From Streptomyces sp. LaPpAH-108 (GTDB lineage Bacteria; Actinomycetota; Actinomycetes; Streptomycetales; Streptomycetaceae): a stretch of 64,000 nt of DNA. The position numbers were made by a program, and so were the translations under genes. The notes beneath the pieces were generated by a model. The model saw only the letters and a program-made list of their open reading frames with translations, was not told the DNA's origin and did not search any database. The DNA lies in assembly GCF_000373625.1 (NCBI RefSeq), contig NZ_KB891995.1, positions 604,882 through 668,881 of the forward strand, read 5' to 3'. This document shows, piece after piece, positions 6,982 through 14,435 of this stretch. Each line of letters begins with the position of its first letter. Positions within the stretch are counted from its first letter, which is position 1.

Positions 6982-8442
6982 ATGGCGTCCTATTTCGAGG
7001 AACTGGCCCAGCAGTACATCGACGGTGAATGGCGTACGGGGAGCGGTTCCTGGGACGTCATCGACTTCAACCCCTACGACGACGAGAAGCTGGCCTCGAT
7101 CACGGTCGCCACCGTCGAGGAGGTCGACGACGCCTACCGGGCCGCCGAGCGCGCCCAGAAGAAGTGGGCCGCGACCAACGCCTATGCCCGCCGCACGGTG
7201 TTCGAGCGGGCGCTCGCGCTGATCGAGGAGCGCGAGGAGGAGATCGCCGAGCTGATCGTCGCCGAACTCGGCGGCACCCGTGTGAAGGCGGGCTTCGAAC
7301 TGCACCTCGCCAAGGAGTTCCTGCGCGAGTCGATCCACCTGGCGCTGCGCCCCGAGGGCAGGATCCTGCCCTCCCCGGCCGACGGCAAGGAGAACCGCGT
7401 CTACCGGGTGCCGGTGGGCGTCGTGGGCGTGATCAGCCCGTTCAACTTCCCCTTCCTGCTGTCGATCAAGTCGGTCGCCCCGGCGCTCGCGCTCGGCAAC
7501 GGCGTCGTCCTCAAGCCGCACCAGAACACCCCGATCGCGGGCGGCACGCTGATCGCGAAGCTCTTCGAGAACGCGGGGCTGCCCGGCGGACTGCTCAACG
7601 TCGTCGTGACCGACATCGCGGAGATCGGGGACGCCTTCATCGAGCACCCGGTGCCCCGGGTCATCTCGTTCACCGGCTCCGACAAGACCGGCCGCCATGT
7701 GGCAACCGTCTGCGCGGCCCACTTCAAGCGCGCGGTGCTCGAACTCGGCGGCAACAGCGCCCTGGTGGTGCTCGACGACGCCGATCTGGACTACGCGGTG
7801 GACGCGGCGGTCTTCAGCCGGTTCGTGCACCAGGGCCAGGTGTGCATGGCGGCCAACCGGGTGCTCGTGGACCGCTCGGTGGCCGAGGAGTTCACCGAGA
7901 AGTTCGTCGCCAAGGTCCGCTCGCTGCCGGTGGGCGACCCGCGCGACCCCGGCACCGTCATCGGCCCGGTCATCAACTCCACCCAGGCGAACTCCCTCGC
8001 GCAGGTGGTCGAGCAGGCCGTGGCCGAGGGCGGCACCGCCCTGGTGCGCGGCACCGTCGAGGGCAACCTGGTCGCGCCCAGCGTGCTCACCGGGCTGCCC
8101 GAGGGCTCGCCCCTGCTGCGGCAGGAGGTCTTCGGCCCGGTCGTCTTCCTGGTGCCGTTCGACGGCGAGGAGGAGGCGGTACGGATCGTCAACGACACGC
8201 CGTACGGGCTCAGCGGCGCCGTCCACACCGGGGACGTCGAGCGCGGTGTGGCCTTCGCGCAGCGGATCGACACCGGGATGTTCCATGTGAACGACGGCAC
8301 CGTGCACGACGAGCCGCTGGTGCCGTTCGGCGGCGAGAAGCACTCGGGCGTCGGCCGGCTGAACGGCGAGACGACCCTGGAGGCGTTCACCACCACCAAG
8401 TGGATCTCGGTCCAGCACGGGCGCAGCGGCTTCCCGTTCTGA
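6982..8442 (+). CDS. Aldehyde dehydrogenase family protein
   Basis: 486 residues from ATG 6982, with GAGGGA upstream; a GTG at 6970 is also in frame. The ALDH landmarks are all present: PFNFPF in the cofactor pocket, general base Glu254 in LELGGNS, and nucleophile Cys288 in GQVCMAANR. The overall sequence resembles benzaldehyde/vanillin-type dehydrogenases, which oxidise aromatic aldehydes to acids with NAD(P)+. It should be cytoplasmic. The gene is transcribed alone, followed by a large inverted repeat. The substrate is inferred from family resemblance only. Confidence 0.88.
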   Translation: MASYFEELAQQYIDGEWRTGSGSWDVIDFNPYDDEKLASITVATVEEVDDAYRAAERAQKKWAATNAYARRTVFERALALIEEREEEIAELIVAELGGTRVKAGFELHLAKEFLRESIHLALRPEGRILPSPADGKENRVYRVPVGVVGVISPFNFPFLLSIKSVAPALALGNGVVLKPHQNTPIAGGTLIAKLFENAGLPGGLLNVVVTDIAEIGDAFIEHPVPRVISFTGSDKTGRHVATVCAAHFKRAVLELGGNSALVVLDDADLDYAVDAAVFSRFVHQGQVCMAANRVLVDRSVAEEFTEKFVAKVRSLPVGDPRDPGTVIGPVINSTQANSLAQVVEQAVAEGGTALVRGTVEGNLVAPSVLTGLPEGSPLLRQEVFGPVVFLVPFDGEEEAVRIVNDTPYGLSGAVHTGDVERGVAFAQRIDTGMFHVNDGTVHDEPLVPFGGEKHSGVGRLNGETTLEAFTTTKWISVQHGRSGFPF

Positions 8443-8500
8443 GCCCACGGGCTCCTTCAAGCCCCTTCCGGCCGCTGAGAGGCCGATCCGCAGCCGATCC

Positions 8501-8565
8501 GACACGACGCCACGGACCATCGAGGACAGGATCCGACCTCGATGGTCCGTAGCGTCTGTCGTGTC
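8501..8565. terminator. Large imperfect inverted repeat, possible terminator
   Basis: The outer arms are GACACGAC (8501-8508) and GTCGTGTC (8558-8565). Inner 14-bp arms at 8512-8525 and 8537-8550 are perfectly complementary around an 11-nt loop. There is no T-tract, as is usual for Streptomyces terminators. It lies between the aldehyde dehydrogenase gene and the DinB-like gene, only 32 bp before the latter, so it could instead act on the downstream gene. Confidence 0.55.
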
Positions 8566-8597
8566 AGGGCAACGGACCCGGAGAAGGGCGGACGACC

Positions 8598-9149
8598 ATG
8601 GTCACGCACGTACGAGCCGAGGCGGCGGACGACGAGCGCGGGGCACTGCTCGCGTTCCTGGAGGAGCAGCGCGGCGGCATCCGCCGGTCGGTGCTGGGGC
8701 TGACCGAGGAGCAGGCGCGGTCCCGGCCGAGCGCGAGCGAGCTGTCGCTCGGCGGGCTGCTCAAGCACGTCGTGGAGATGGAGCGGACCTGGATCGCCCG
8801 CGCCCGCCAGGAGCCGCCCGCGATCCACCGGGACCAGTCCAACTGGCACGAGTGCTTCCAGCTGGTGGGGGACGAGACGGTCGCCTCCCAGCTCGCCCTG
8901 TGGGAGGAGGCGGCGGCCGACACGGAGAAGCTGATCCGCTCCGCGCCGAGCCTGGACGAGACCTTCCCGCTGCCCGAGGCCCCCTGGTTCCCGCCGGGCG
9001 AGCGGGTCTCGCTGCGCTGGGTGTGTCTGCACCTGATCCGCGAGACGGCCCGGCACGCGGGCCACGCCGACATCGTCCGCGAGTCGCTGGACGGCAAGAC
9101 CGCCTTCGAGCTGGTGGCCCTGGAGCAGCAGCGGGGCCAGGCTGGGTGA
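8598..9149 (+). CDS. DinB/DUF664 family protein
   Basis: 183 residues from ATG 8598. The four-helix DinB_2-like fold is suggested by regularly spaced His residues: LLKHVVEMERTW, WHECFQLVGD and LHLIRETARHAGHADIVRE. In this superfamily such histidines bind a metal, and some members are mycothiol- or bacillithiol-dependent transferases. DUF664 proteins are common in Streptomyces and of unknown substrate. A thiol transferase role is possible but not shown. No membrane or export signal is seen. Confidence 0.8.
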   Translation: MVTHVRAEAADDERGALLAFLEEQRGGIRRSVLGLTEEQARSRPSASELSLGGLLKHVVEMERTWIARARQEPPAIHRDQSNWHECFQLVGDETVASQLALWEEAAADTEKLIRSAPSLDETFPLPEAPWFPPGERVSLRWVCLHLIRETARHAGHADIVRESLDGKTAFELVALEQQRGQAG

Positions 9150-9199
9150 CCGCCGCACGGCACCCGGCCCGGGTCCGCCCGCACTGACGGAACGCCCGC

Positions 9200-10609
9200 T
9201 CAGCGGTGGTGGAACCCCGTCGCCAGCTGCCTGTCCACCGTCGACGGCCTCTCCTGCCGCCGCAGCGCGGGCAGTTCGCGGGCCAGGTCCGCCAGGAACA
9301 GGTCCGCGAGGTCGTGGGAGAAGCCGTTGCGGCAGACCACCCGCAGCACCGACAGGTCCTCCCGGTCGGGCGGGAAGGTGTACGCCGGGACCAGCCAGCC
9401 GTGCTCGCGCATCCGCCGGGAGACGTCGAACACGTCGTACGCCGTGATGTGGTCGGCGGTGGTGAACGCGAACGCGGGAAGCTGGTCGCCCCGGGTGAGG
9501 AGGCGGAAGTCGCCCAGCGCCTCGATGCGGTCGGCCAGATGACGGGCCACGTCACGGGTGGACTGCTGGACGGCGCGGTAACCCTCGCGGCCCAGGCGCA
9601 GGAACATGTAGTACTGCGCGACCACCTGGGCGCCGGGCCGGGAGAAGTTGAGGGCGAAGGTGGGCATCTCGCCGCCCAGGTAGTTCACCCGGAAGACCAG
9701 CTCCTCCGGCAGCGCCTCGGTGTCGCGCCACAGGGCCCAGCCGACGCCGGGGTAGACCAGACCGTACTTGTGGCCCGAGGTGTTGATGGAGGCCACGCGC
9801 GGCAGGCGGAAGTCCCAGACCAGATCGGGGTCGAGGAACGGGGCGATCATGCCGCCGGAGGCGCCGTCGACGTGGACCGGGATGTCGAGCCCCGTGCGTT
9901 CCTGGAGGGCGTCCAGTTCGGCGCACAGCTCGGCTATCGGCTCGTACGACCCGTCGAAGGTGGAGCCGAGGACGCCCACGACCCCGATGGTGTTCTCGTC
10001 GCACAGCCCGGCCGCCTCGCGCGGGTCCAGGTGGAAGCGGTCGCCCTTCATGGGCACCGTGCGCGCCTCGACCTCCCAGTAGTCGCAGAACTTCTCCCAG
10101 CACACCTGGACGTTGACGCCCATCACGAGATTGGGCCGCGCCCCCGGGTAGCGGTCGGCGTTCTTCTTGGACCAGCGGCGCTTGAGCGCGAGTCCGGCGA
10201 GCATCCCGGCCTCGCTGGAGCCGGTGGTGGAACAGCCCACGACCGCCGAGGGGTCGGGCGCGTTCCACAGCTCGGCCAGCATGGCCACACAGCGCCGCTC
10301 CAGCTCGGCGGTGCGCGGGTACTCGTCCTTGTCGATCATGTTCTTGTCGGCGCACTCGGCCATCAGCACCCCGGCCTGCGGCTCCATCCAGGTGGTGACG
10401 AAGGTGGCCAGGTTCAGGCGTGCGTTGCCGTCGAGCATCAGCTCGTCGTGCACCAGCTGATAGGCGGTGGTGGGCGGCAGCGGGGAGTCCGCCAGACGGT
10501 GCGTGGGCGGCGCCTCGGTCATCCCGCTGACGGGGTTGGCCTCGCCGAAGAACGGGTTGACCGACATCTTCCGCTCGTCACGCTTGCCGGAACCTTTGTG
10601 CAGAGCCAT
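9200..10609 (-). CDS. Glutamate decarboxylase
   Basis: A PLP-dependent enzyme converting L-glutamate to GABA and CO2 and consuming a proton. I start it at ATG 10609 because GGAGG lies 7 nt upstream of it; the in-frame ATG at 10615 would be only 1 nt from that site. The 469 residues include the GAD core: VVGCSTTGSSEAGMLAGLAL, HVDGASGGMIAPF, and the PLP lysine, about Lys281, in INTSGHKYG. Length matches GadB. It lies 23 nt downstream of the CLC-type gene on the same strand, so the two form an operon coupling proton consumption to ion flux, as in bacterial acid resistance. Confidence 0.92.
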   Translation of the reverse strand: MALHKGSGKRDERKMSVNPFFGEANPVSGMTEAPPTHRLADSPLPPTTAYQLVHDELMLDGNARLNLATFVTTWMEPQAGVLMAECADKNMIDKDEYPRTAELERRCVAMLAELWNAPDPSAVVGCSTTGSSEAGMLAGLALKRRWSKKNADRYPGARPNLVMGVNVQVCWEKFCDYWEVEARTVPMKGDRFHLDPREAAGLCDENTIGVVGVLGSTFDGSYEPIAELCAELDALQERTGLDIPVHVDGASGGMIAPFLDPDLVWDFRLPRVASINTSGHKYGLVYPGVGWALWRDTEALPEELVFRVNYLGGEMPTFALNFSRPGAQVVAQYYMFLRLGREGYRAVQQSTRDVARHLADRIEALGDFRLLTRGDQLPAFAFTTADHITAYDVFDVSRRMREHGWLVPAYTFPPDREDLSVLRVVCRNGFSHDLADLFLADLARELPALRRQERPSTVDRQLATGFHHR

Positions 10610-10632
10610 CGTCATGCCTCCATACGGGGGAT

Positions 10633-11922
10633 TCAGCGGACCGGGGTGCCGTCCGCGCGGAGCTGCATCTGCGGCCGCCCGGTCACCAGCAGCCAGGCGG
10701 GCAGCGAGGCGACGCACAGCAGGGCGAGGATCGCCGGGGAGGCCACCAGGACGGCGGCCGTGAACAGGCTCACCCAGCCCTGCCGGGTGATCGCCAGGAG
10801 CATGCCCAGCACGCCCGTGGCCACGCCCAGCGAGGGCTGCACCGCCGGGACCAGCGCGTGTGCGCACAGGCCCACCGCGGCCCCCACGAACACGGCCGGG
10901 AAGATGCGCCCGCCCCGGAACCCGCAGGACGCGGCGACGACCAGCGCCGCCGCCTTCACCACCGCCAGCACGGCGTACTGCCCGGCCGTGCGGCCGTCCG
11001 GGTCACGGGCCAGCTCCGCGACCTCGGACAGCCCCTTGAACAGCGTCAGATGACCGCCCGCCGCCGCGAGCGCCCCGAGCACCACGCCGCCCGCCGGAAG
11101 CATCAGCATCGGGTGCCGCAGCCGCTTGAAAGCCCGGTGGACGTACGGGAAGACGTGCACCGCGCACAGGCCGAGCAGCGCCGCCGCCGAGGCCACCACC
11201 ATGGCGGCCGGGACGTCGGCCCAGCCGGGGCGGCCGAAGGGCGGCAGGCCCAGGTCGAAGGTCGGCTCGGCCACCAGAGTCGTCGTCATGGCGCCGAACG
11301 CGGCGGCGGTCAGCGGCGCGAAGAGCTTGTCCCAGAGCCGCCCGGGCAGCGGGCGCCCGGCCAGCGCCTCGGAGATGACCAGCGCCGCCGCCACCGGCGT
11401 GCCGAACAGCGCCCCGATCGTGCCCGCCTCCGCCAGCACCGGCCACAGCGTGCCCGGCGCCCTCGGCAGGAAGCGGCTGCCCAGCCACATGGTGAGGCCG
11501 ACGTTCACGGCGATGATCGGGTTCTCCGGGCCGAGGCTCGGACCACCGGCCAGCATCAGCGCGGTCGCCAGCACCAGCCCCGGCAGCACCACCGGGGGCA
11601 GCACGGGGGCGTCGAGACCGAGCGTGGCCGGATCGGGACCGGCGTGGCCCGGCACGAGCCAGACCACCAGCCCCACCGCGAGGCCCGTGGCGACCAGCAT
11701 GACGAACATCCACGCCACCGAGTACCGGCCGATCCCCAGGGCGTCCGGCAGCGGCCCCCACAGCACGTGCTGGAGCCGTTCCGCCGCCGCGCTCACCCCG
11801 ACGAAGACCAGACTCGTGACCACCCCCACCAGCACGGCGGGCAGGATCAGCGGGAGCAGGGCACGCGCCGGAGCCGGGGAGGTCGGGCGCGGCTGCCGCG
11901 CGGTGTCCTGGGCCACGGGCAC
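10633..11922 (-). CDS. CLC-family ion channel/antiporter (YfeO-like)
   Basis: 429 residues with about ten hydrophobic segments. CLC hallmarks are a GGPSLGPENPI selectivity-loop segment (residues about 126-136, related to GxEGP) and a GFRGGRIFPAVFVGAAVG segment near residue 335. The start is GTG 11922. It resembles the 'ion channel protein' subgroup (YfeO-like) rather than canonical ClcA. In enteric bacteria CLC antiporters act as an electrical shunt for glutamate-decarboxylase acid resistance; the operon here with the decarboxylase supports the same role. The gene is divergent from the TipA regulator, whose operator lies about 50 bp upstream of this start. Confidence 0.85.
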   Translation of the reverse strand: MPVAQDTARQPRPTSPAPARALLPLILPAVLVGVVTSLVFVGVSAAAERLQHVLWGPLPDALGIGRYSVAWMFVMLVATGLAVGLVVWLVPGHAGPDPATLGLDAPVLPPVVLPGLVLATALMLAGGPSLGPENPIIAVNVGLTMWLGSRFLPRAPGTLWPVLAEAGTIGALFGTPVAAALVISEALAGRPLPGRLWDKLFAPLTAAAFGAMTTTLVAEPTFDLGLPPFGRPGWADVPAAMVVASAAALLGLCAVHVFPYVHRAFKRLRHPMLMLPAGGVVLGALAAAGGHLTLFKGLSEVAELARDPDGRTAGQYAVLAVVKAAALVVAASCGFRGGRIFPAVFVGAAVGLCAHALVPAVQPSLGVATGVLGMLLAITRQGWVSLFTAAVLVASPAILALLCVASLPAWLLVTGRPQMQLRADGTPVR

Positions 11923-11968
11923 ACGATAAGCGGATCAAGCGGACACAACATCCCGAAGTGGATCGGGC

Positions 11969-11999
11969 TTGCACCTCACGCGACGTGAGGCACGAGCGT
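11969..11999 (+). promoter_or_regulatory. tipA-type promoter with MerR-family operator
   Basis: The -35 TTGCAC (11969-11974) and -10 GAGCGT (11994-11999) are separated by an over-long 19-bp spacer, the hallmark of MerR-activated promoters. The spacer is filled by the palindrome CCTCACG-CGA-CGTGAGG (11974-11990). This closely matches the known tipA promoter as I remember it. The operator is also about 50 bp upstream of the divergent CLC-decarboxylase operon. Confidence 0.8.
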
Positions 12000-12037
12000 G
12001 TTCCCCGGGCGGTGACAGGCGAGGACGGGAGCGGGAC

Positions 12038-12850
12038 GTGGGGTACTCGGTGGGACAGGTCTCGGGGTTCGCCGGGGTCACGGTGCGGGCCCTGCACCAC
12101 TGGGACGAGATCGGACTGCTGGTCCCCGGCGAGCGCACCCACGCCGGGCACCGGCGCTACACCGACGCCGATCTCGACCGGCTCCAGCGCATCCTCTTCT
12201 ACCGGGAACTCGGCTTGCCCCTGGACGAGGTCGCCGTCCTGCTCGACGACCCGGACGCGGACCCGCGCACGCATCTGCGTCGCCAGCACGAGCTGCTCAC
12301 CGCCCGGATCGAGAAGCTGCGGCAGATGGCCGCGGCCGTGGAACACGCCATGGAGGCACGCAGGATGGGCATCGACCTCACCCCGGAGGAACGGTTCGAG
12401 GTGTTCGGGGACAAGGACCCCGAGCAGTACGCGGAGGAGGCGGAGCAGCGCTGGGGCGGCACCGAGGCGTACGCCGAGTCACAGCGCCGCGCCGCCCGCT
12501 ACACCAAGGACGACTGGAAGCGGATGAAGGCCGAGGTGGACGACTGGTCCGCCCGCTACGCCGCCCTCATGGCCGCGGACGAGCCGCCCACCGGCGACGC
12601 CGCGCTCGCCCTGGCCGAGGAGCACCGCCTCCACATCGACCACTGGTTCTACCCCTGCCCGCCCGCCATGCACCGCTGCCTGGGCCAGATGTACGTCGCC
12701 GACGAGCGCTTCAAGGCGTTCTACGACTCGATGCACCCGGGCCTCGCCGAGCACCTGTACACGGCGATCACCGCGAACGCGGAGCGGCGGGAGCGGGAGG
12801 ACGCGGCGCAGGACGCAGGGGAGAACGCGGGGGAGAGCGCGGCGGAGTAG
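12038..12850 (+). CDS. tipA: MerR-family thiopeptide-sensing regulator TipA (TipAL, with internal TipAS start)
   Basis: The GTG at 12038 (GGGAG upstream) gives 270 residues. Residues 1-70 are the MerR winged helix (SVGQVSGFAGVTVRALHHWD), a coiled-coil linker runs to about 105, and the TipAS antibiotic-recognition domain follows (MGIDLTPEERFEVFGDKDP onward). Both cysteines of the thiopeptide-binding segment are kept in FYPCPPAMHRCLGQMYV. Codon 110 is an ATG (12365) with GGAGG 8 nt upstream, matching the internal start that makes the short ligand-sequestering TipAS form. Thiopeptides such as thiostrepton bind covalently and switch on the promoter. Its own promoter carries the operator, so it autoactivates. 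Confidence 0.9.
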   Translation: MGYSVGQVSGFAGVTVRALHHWDEIGLLVPGERTHAGHRRYTDADLDRLQRILFYRELGLPLDEVAVLLDDPDADPRTHLRRQHELLTARIEKLRQMAAAVEHAMEARRMGIDLTPEERFEVFGDKDPEQYAEEAEQRWGGTEAYAESQRRAARYTKDDWKRMKAEVDDWSARYAALMAADEPPTGDAALALAEEHRLHIDHWFYPCPPAMHRCLGQMYVADERFKAFYDSMHPGLAEHLYTAITANAERREREDAAQDAGENAGESAAE

Positions 12851-12868
12851 GCCGCACGGAGTCCCGCC

Positions 12869-12904
12869 GGTCCTGGCCCGGGGTGTCACTCCCGGGCCAG
12901 GACC
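12869..12904. terminator. Shared bidirectional terminator of tipA and the YbjQ gene
   Basis: A perfect 14-bp stem (12869-12882 with 12891-12904) carries an 8-nt loop. The loop contains the stop codon of the convergent YbjQ-family gene (12886-12888), so the stem uses the last codons of that gene. Confidence 0.75.
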
Positions 12905-13251
12905 ACCGCCGTGCCGTACGCGCACACCTCGGTGCCGACGTCGGCCGCCTCCGTGACGTCGAAGCGGAAGGCCACGACCGCGTTGGCACCCCGCGCGCGT
13001 GCCTGCTCGACCAGCCGCTCCATGGCCTGGTTGCGGGTCTGCACCAGCGTCTTGGTGAGCCCCTTCAGCTCGCCGCCGATCATCGACTTCAGCCCGGCGC
13101 CGATCTGGCTGCCCAGATGCCGCGACCTGACGGTGAGGCCGAAGACCTCGCCGAGCACGCGCTCCACCCGGTGCCCGGGCACGTCGTTCGCCGTCACGAC
13201 CAGTACGTCCGGCTCGGGCCCCTGGCCGCCGCCGTAGTCATCGAGTCCCAT
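12886..13251 (-). CDS. YbjQ family (UPF0145) protein
   Basis: 121 residues from ATG 13251. The YbjQ pattern is clear: DVLVVTANDVPGHRVERVLG, then VFGLTVRS, then the helical RNQAMERLVEQARARGANAV and a closing strand VAFRFDV. The fold is a small alpha/beta pentamer, often annotated as heavy-metal-binding, though the function is not established. No transmembrane segment is visible. It is convergent with tipA and divergent from the DedA gene, with about 140 bp between the two starts. Confidence 0.85.
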   Translation of the reverse strand: MGLDDYGGGQGPEPDVLVVTANDVPGHRVERVLGEVFGLTVRSRHLGSQIGAGLKSMIGGELKGLTKTLVQTRNQAMERLVEQARARGANAVVAFRFDVTEAADVGTEVCAYGTAVVLARE

Positions 13252-13392
13252 GACCCACAGCTTTGCCCCAGTCGCCGCACAGTGCATTCTGGAACCACCG
13301 GTGGAACCTGAGCCGGTCACGACGCGTTGATAGCTTTGTGCGGCCGCACATGACGTCACAGCCGCCCTCACCCCTCAGGAGCCCGGACCGTT

Positions 13393-14409
13393 ATGACTCT
13401 TGCACTGGGCCCGAGCTGGCTCGATCCCGGAAACCTGCTCAACACGTACGGCATCTGGGGCCTGCTGCTCATCGTCTTCGCGGAGTCGGGTCTCCTCATC
13501 GGCTTCTTCCTGCCGGGCGACTCGCTGCTGTTCACCTGCGGTCTGCTGATCACCTCCGGGGACCTGGACTTCCCGCTGTGGGGGGCCATCGCCCTGATCT
13601 GCGTCGCCGCGATCCTCGGTGACCAGGCGGGCTACATGTTCGGCAAGAAGGTGGGCCCGTCCCTCTTCAACCGCCCGGACTCACGCCTGTTCAAGCAGGA
13701 GAACGTCCTCAAGGCGCACGAGTTCTTCGAGAAGCACGGCCCCAAGTCCCTGGTCCTGGCCCGCTTCGTGCCCGTGGTGCGCACGTTCACGCCGATCATC
13801 GCGGGCGTCAGCGGGATGAAGTACCGCTCCTTCCTGGTCTTCAACGTCATCGGCGGCATCCTGTGGGGCGCGGGCGTCACCCTGCTGGGCTCCTGGCTCG
13901 GCAACATCGCGTTCGTCAAGGACAACATCGAGGCGATGCTCATCCTCATCGTCCTCATCTCGGTCGTGCCGATCGCCATCGAGTTCCTGCGCGCCCGCTC
14001 CAAGGAGAAGAAGGCCCGCGCCGAGCAGCCCGAGCAGTCCGAGCCGGTCCAGGCCGCGCACCAGCAGCCGTACCCGCAGCCCCCGGCCATGGACGACGCG
14101 ACCACCCGCCTGCGCCGCATCGAGCCCGAGCCGCACGAGCAGCCCCGCCACCCCGAGCAGCAGTACTGGCCGCAGGACTACGGGCAGCCGCAGCCCCAGC
14201 AGCCGCAGCCCGCGTACGGCAACCAGCCCAACCAGCCCTACGGCCACGGCGGTTACGCCGACCAGGGCGGCTACGGACAGCAGGGCGGCCAGGAGCCGTA
14301 CTACGGCCAGCAGCCCCAGCAGCGGCCCCCGTACGACGGCCAGGGCTACGGCGACCCCCAGCAGCAGTACCCCTACGGCTACGACCAGGGCGGCCACCGC
14401 GCCCCCTGA
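13393..14409 (+). CDS. DedA family membrane protein with Gln/Pro/Tyr-rich tail
   Basis: 338 residues from ATG 13393 (AGGAG upstream). The first 200 residues are the DedA/VTT fold: ESGLLIGFFLPGDSLLFTCG near the N-terminus, GDQAGYMFGKKVG, and the signature RFVPVVRTFTPIIAGVSGM with its essential arginines. DedA proteins are proton-dependent undecaprenyl-phosphate or lipid transporters/scramblases of the inner membrane. From about residue 205 on, the protein is a charged then Q/P/Y/G-rich disordered cytoplasmic tail (repeats such as YGQPQPQQPQP), common in Streptomyces DedA paralogs. It appears to be a single transcription unit. Confidence 0.9.
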   Translation: MTLALGPSWLDPGNLLNTYGIWGLLLIVFAESGLLIGFFLPGDSLLFTCGLLITSGDLDFPLWGAIALICVAAILGDQAGYMFGKKVGPSLFNRPDSRLFKQENVLKAHEFFEKHGPKSLVLARFVPVVRTFTPIIAGVSGMKYRSFLVFNVIGGILWGAGVTLLGSWLGNIAFVKDNIEAMLILIVLISVVPIAIEFLRARSKEKKARAEQPEQSEPVQAAHQQPYPQPPAMDDATTRLRRIEPEPHEQPRHPEQQYWPQDYGQPQPQQPQPAYGNQPNQPYGHGGYADQGGYGQQGGQEPYYGQQPQQRPPYDGQGYGDPQQQYPYGYDQGGHRAP

Positions 14410-14435
14410 CGGCCCACGCGCGGCGGGCCGGGGCC

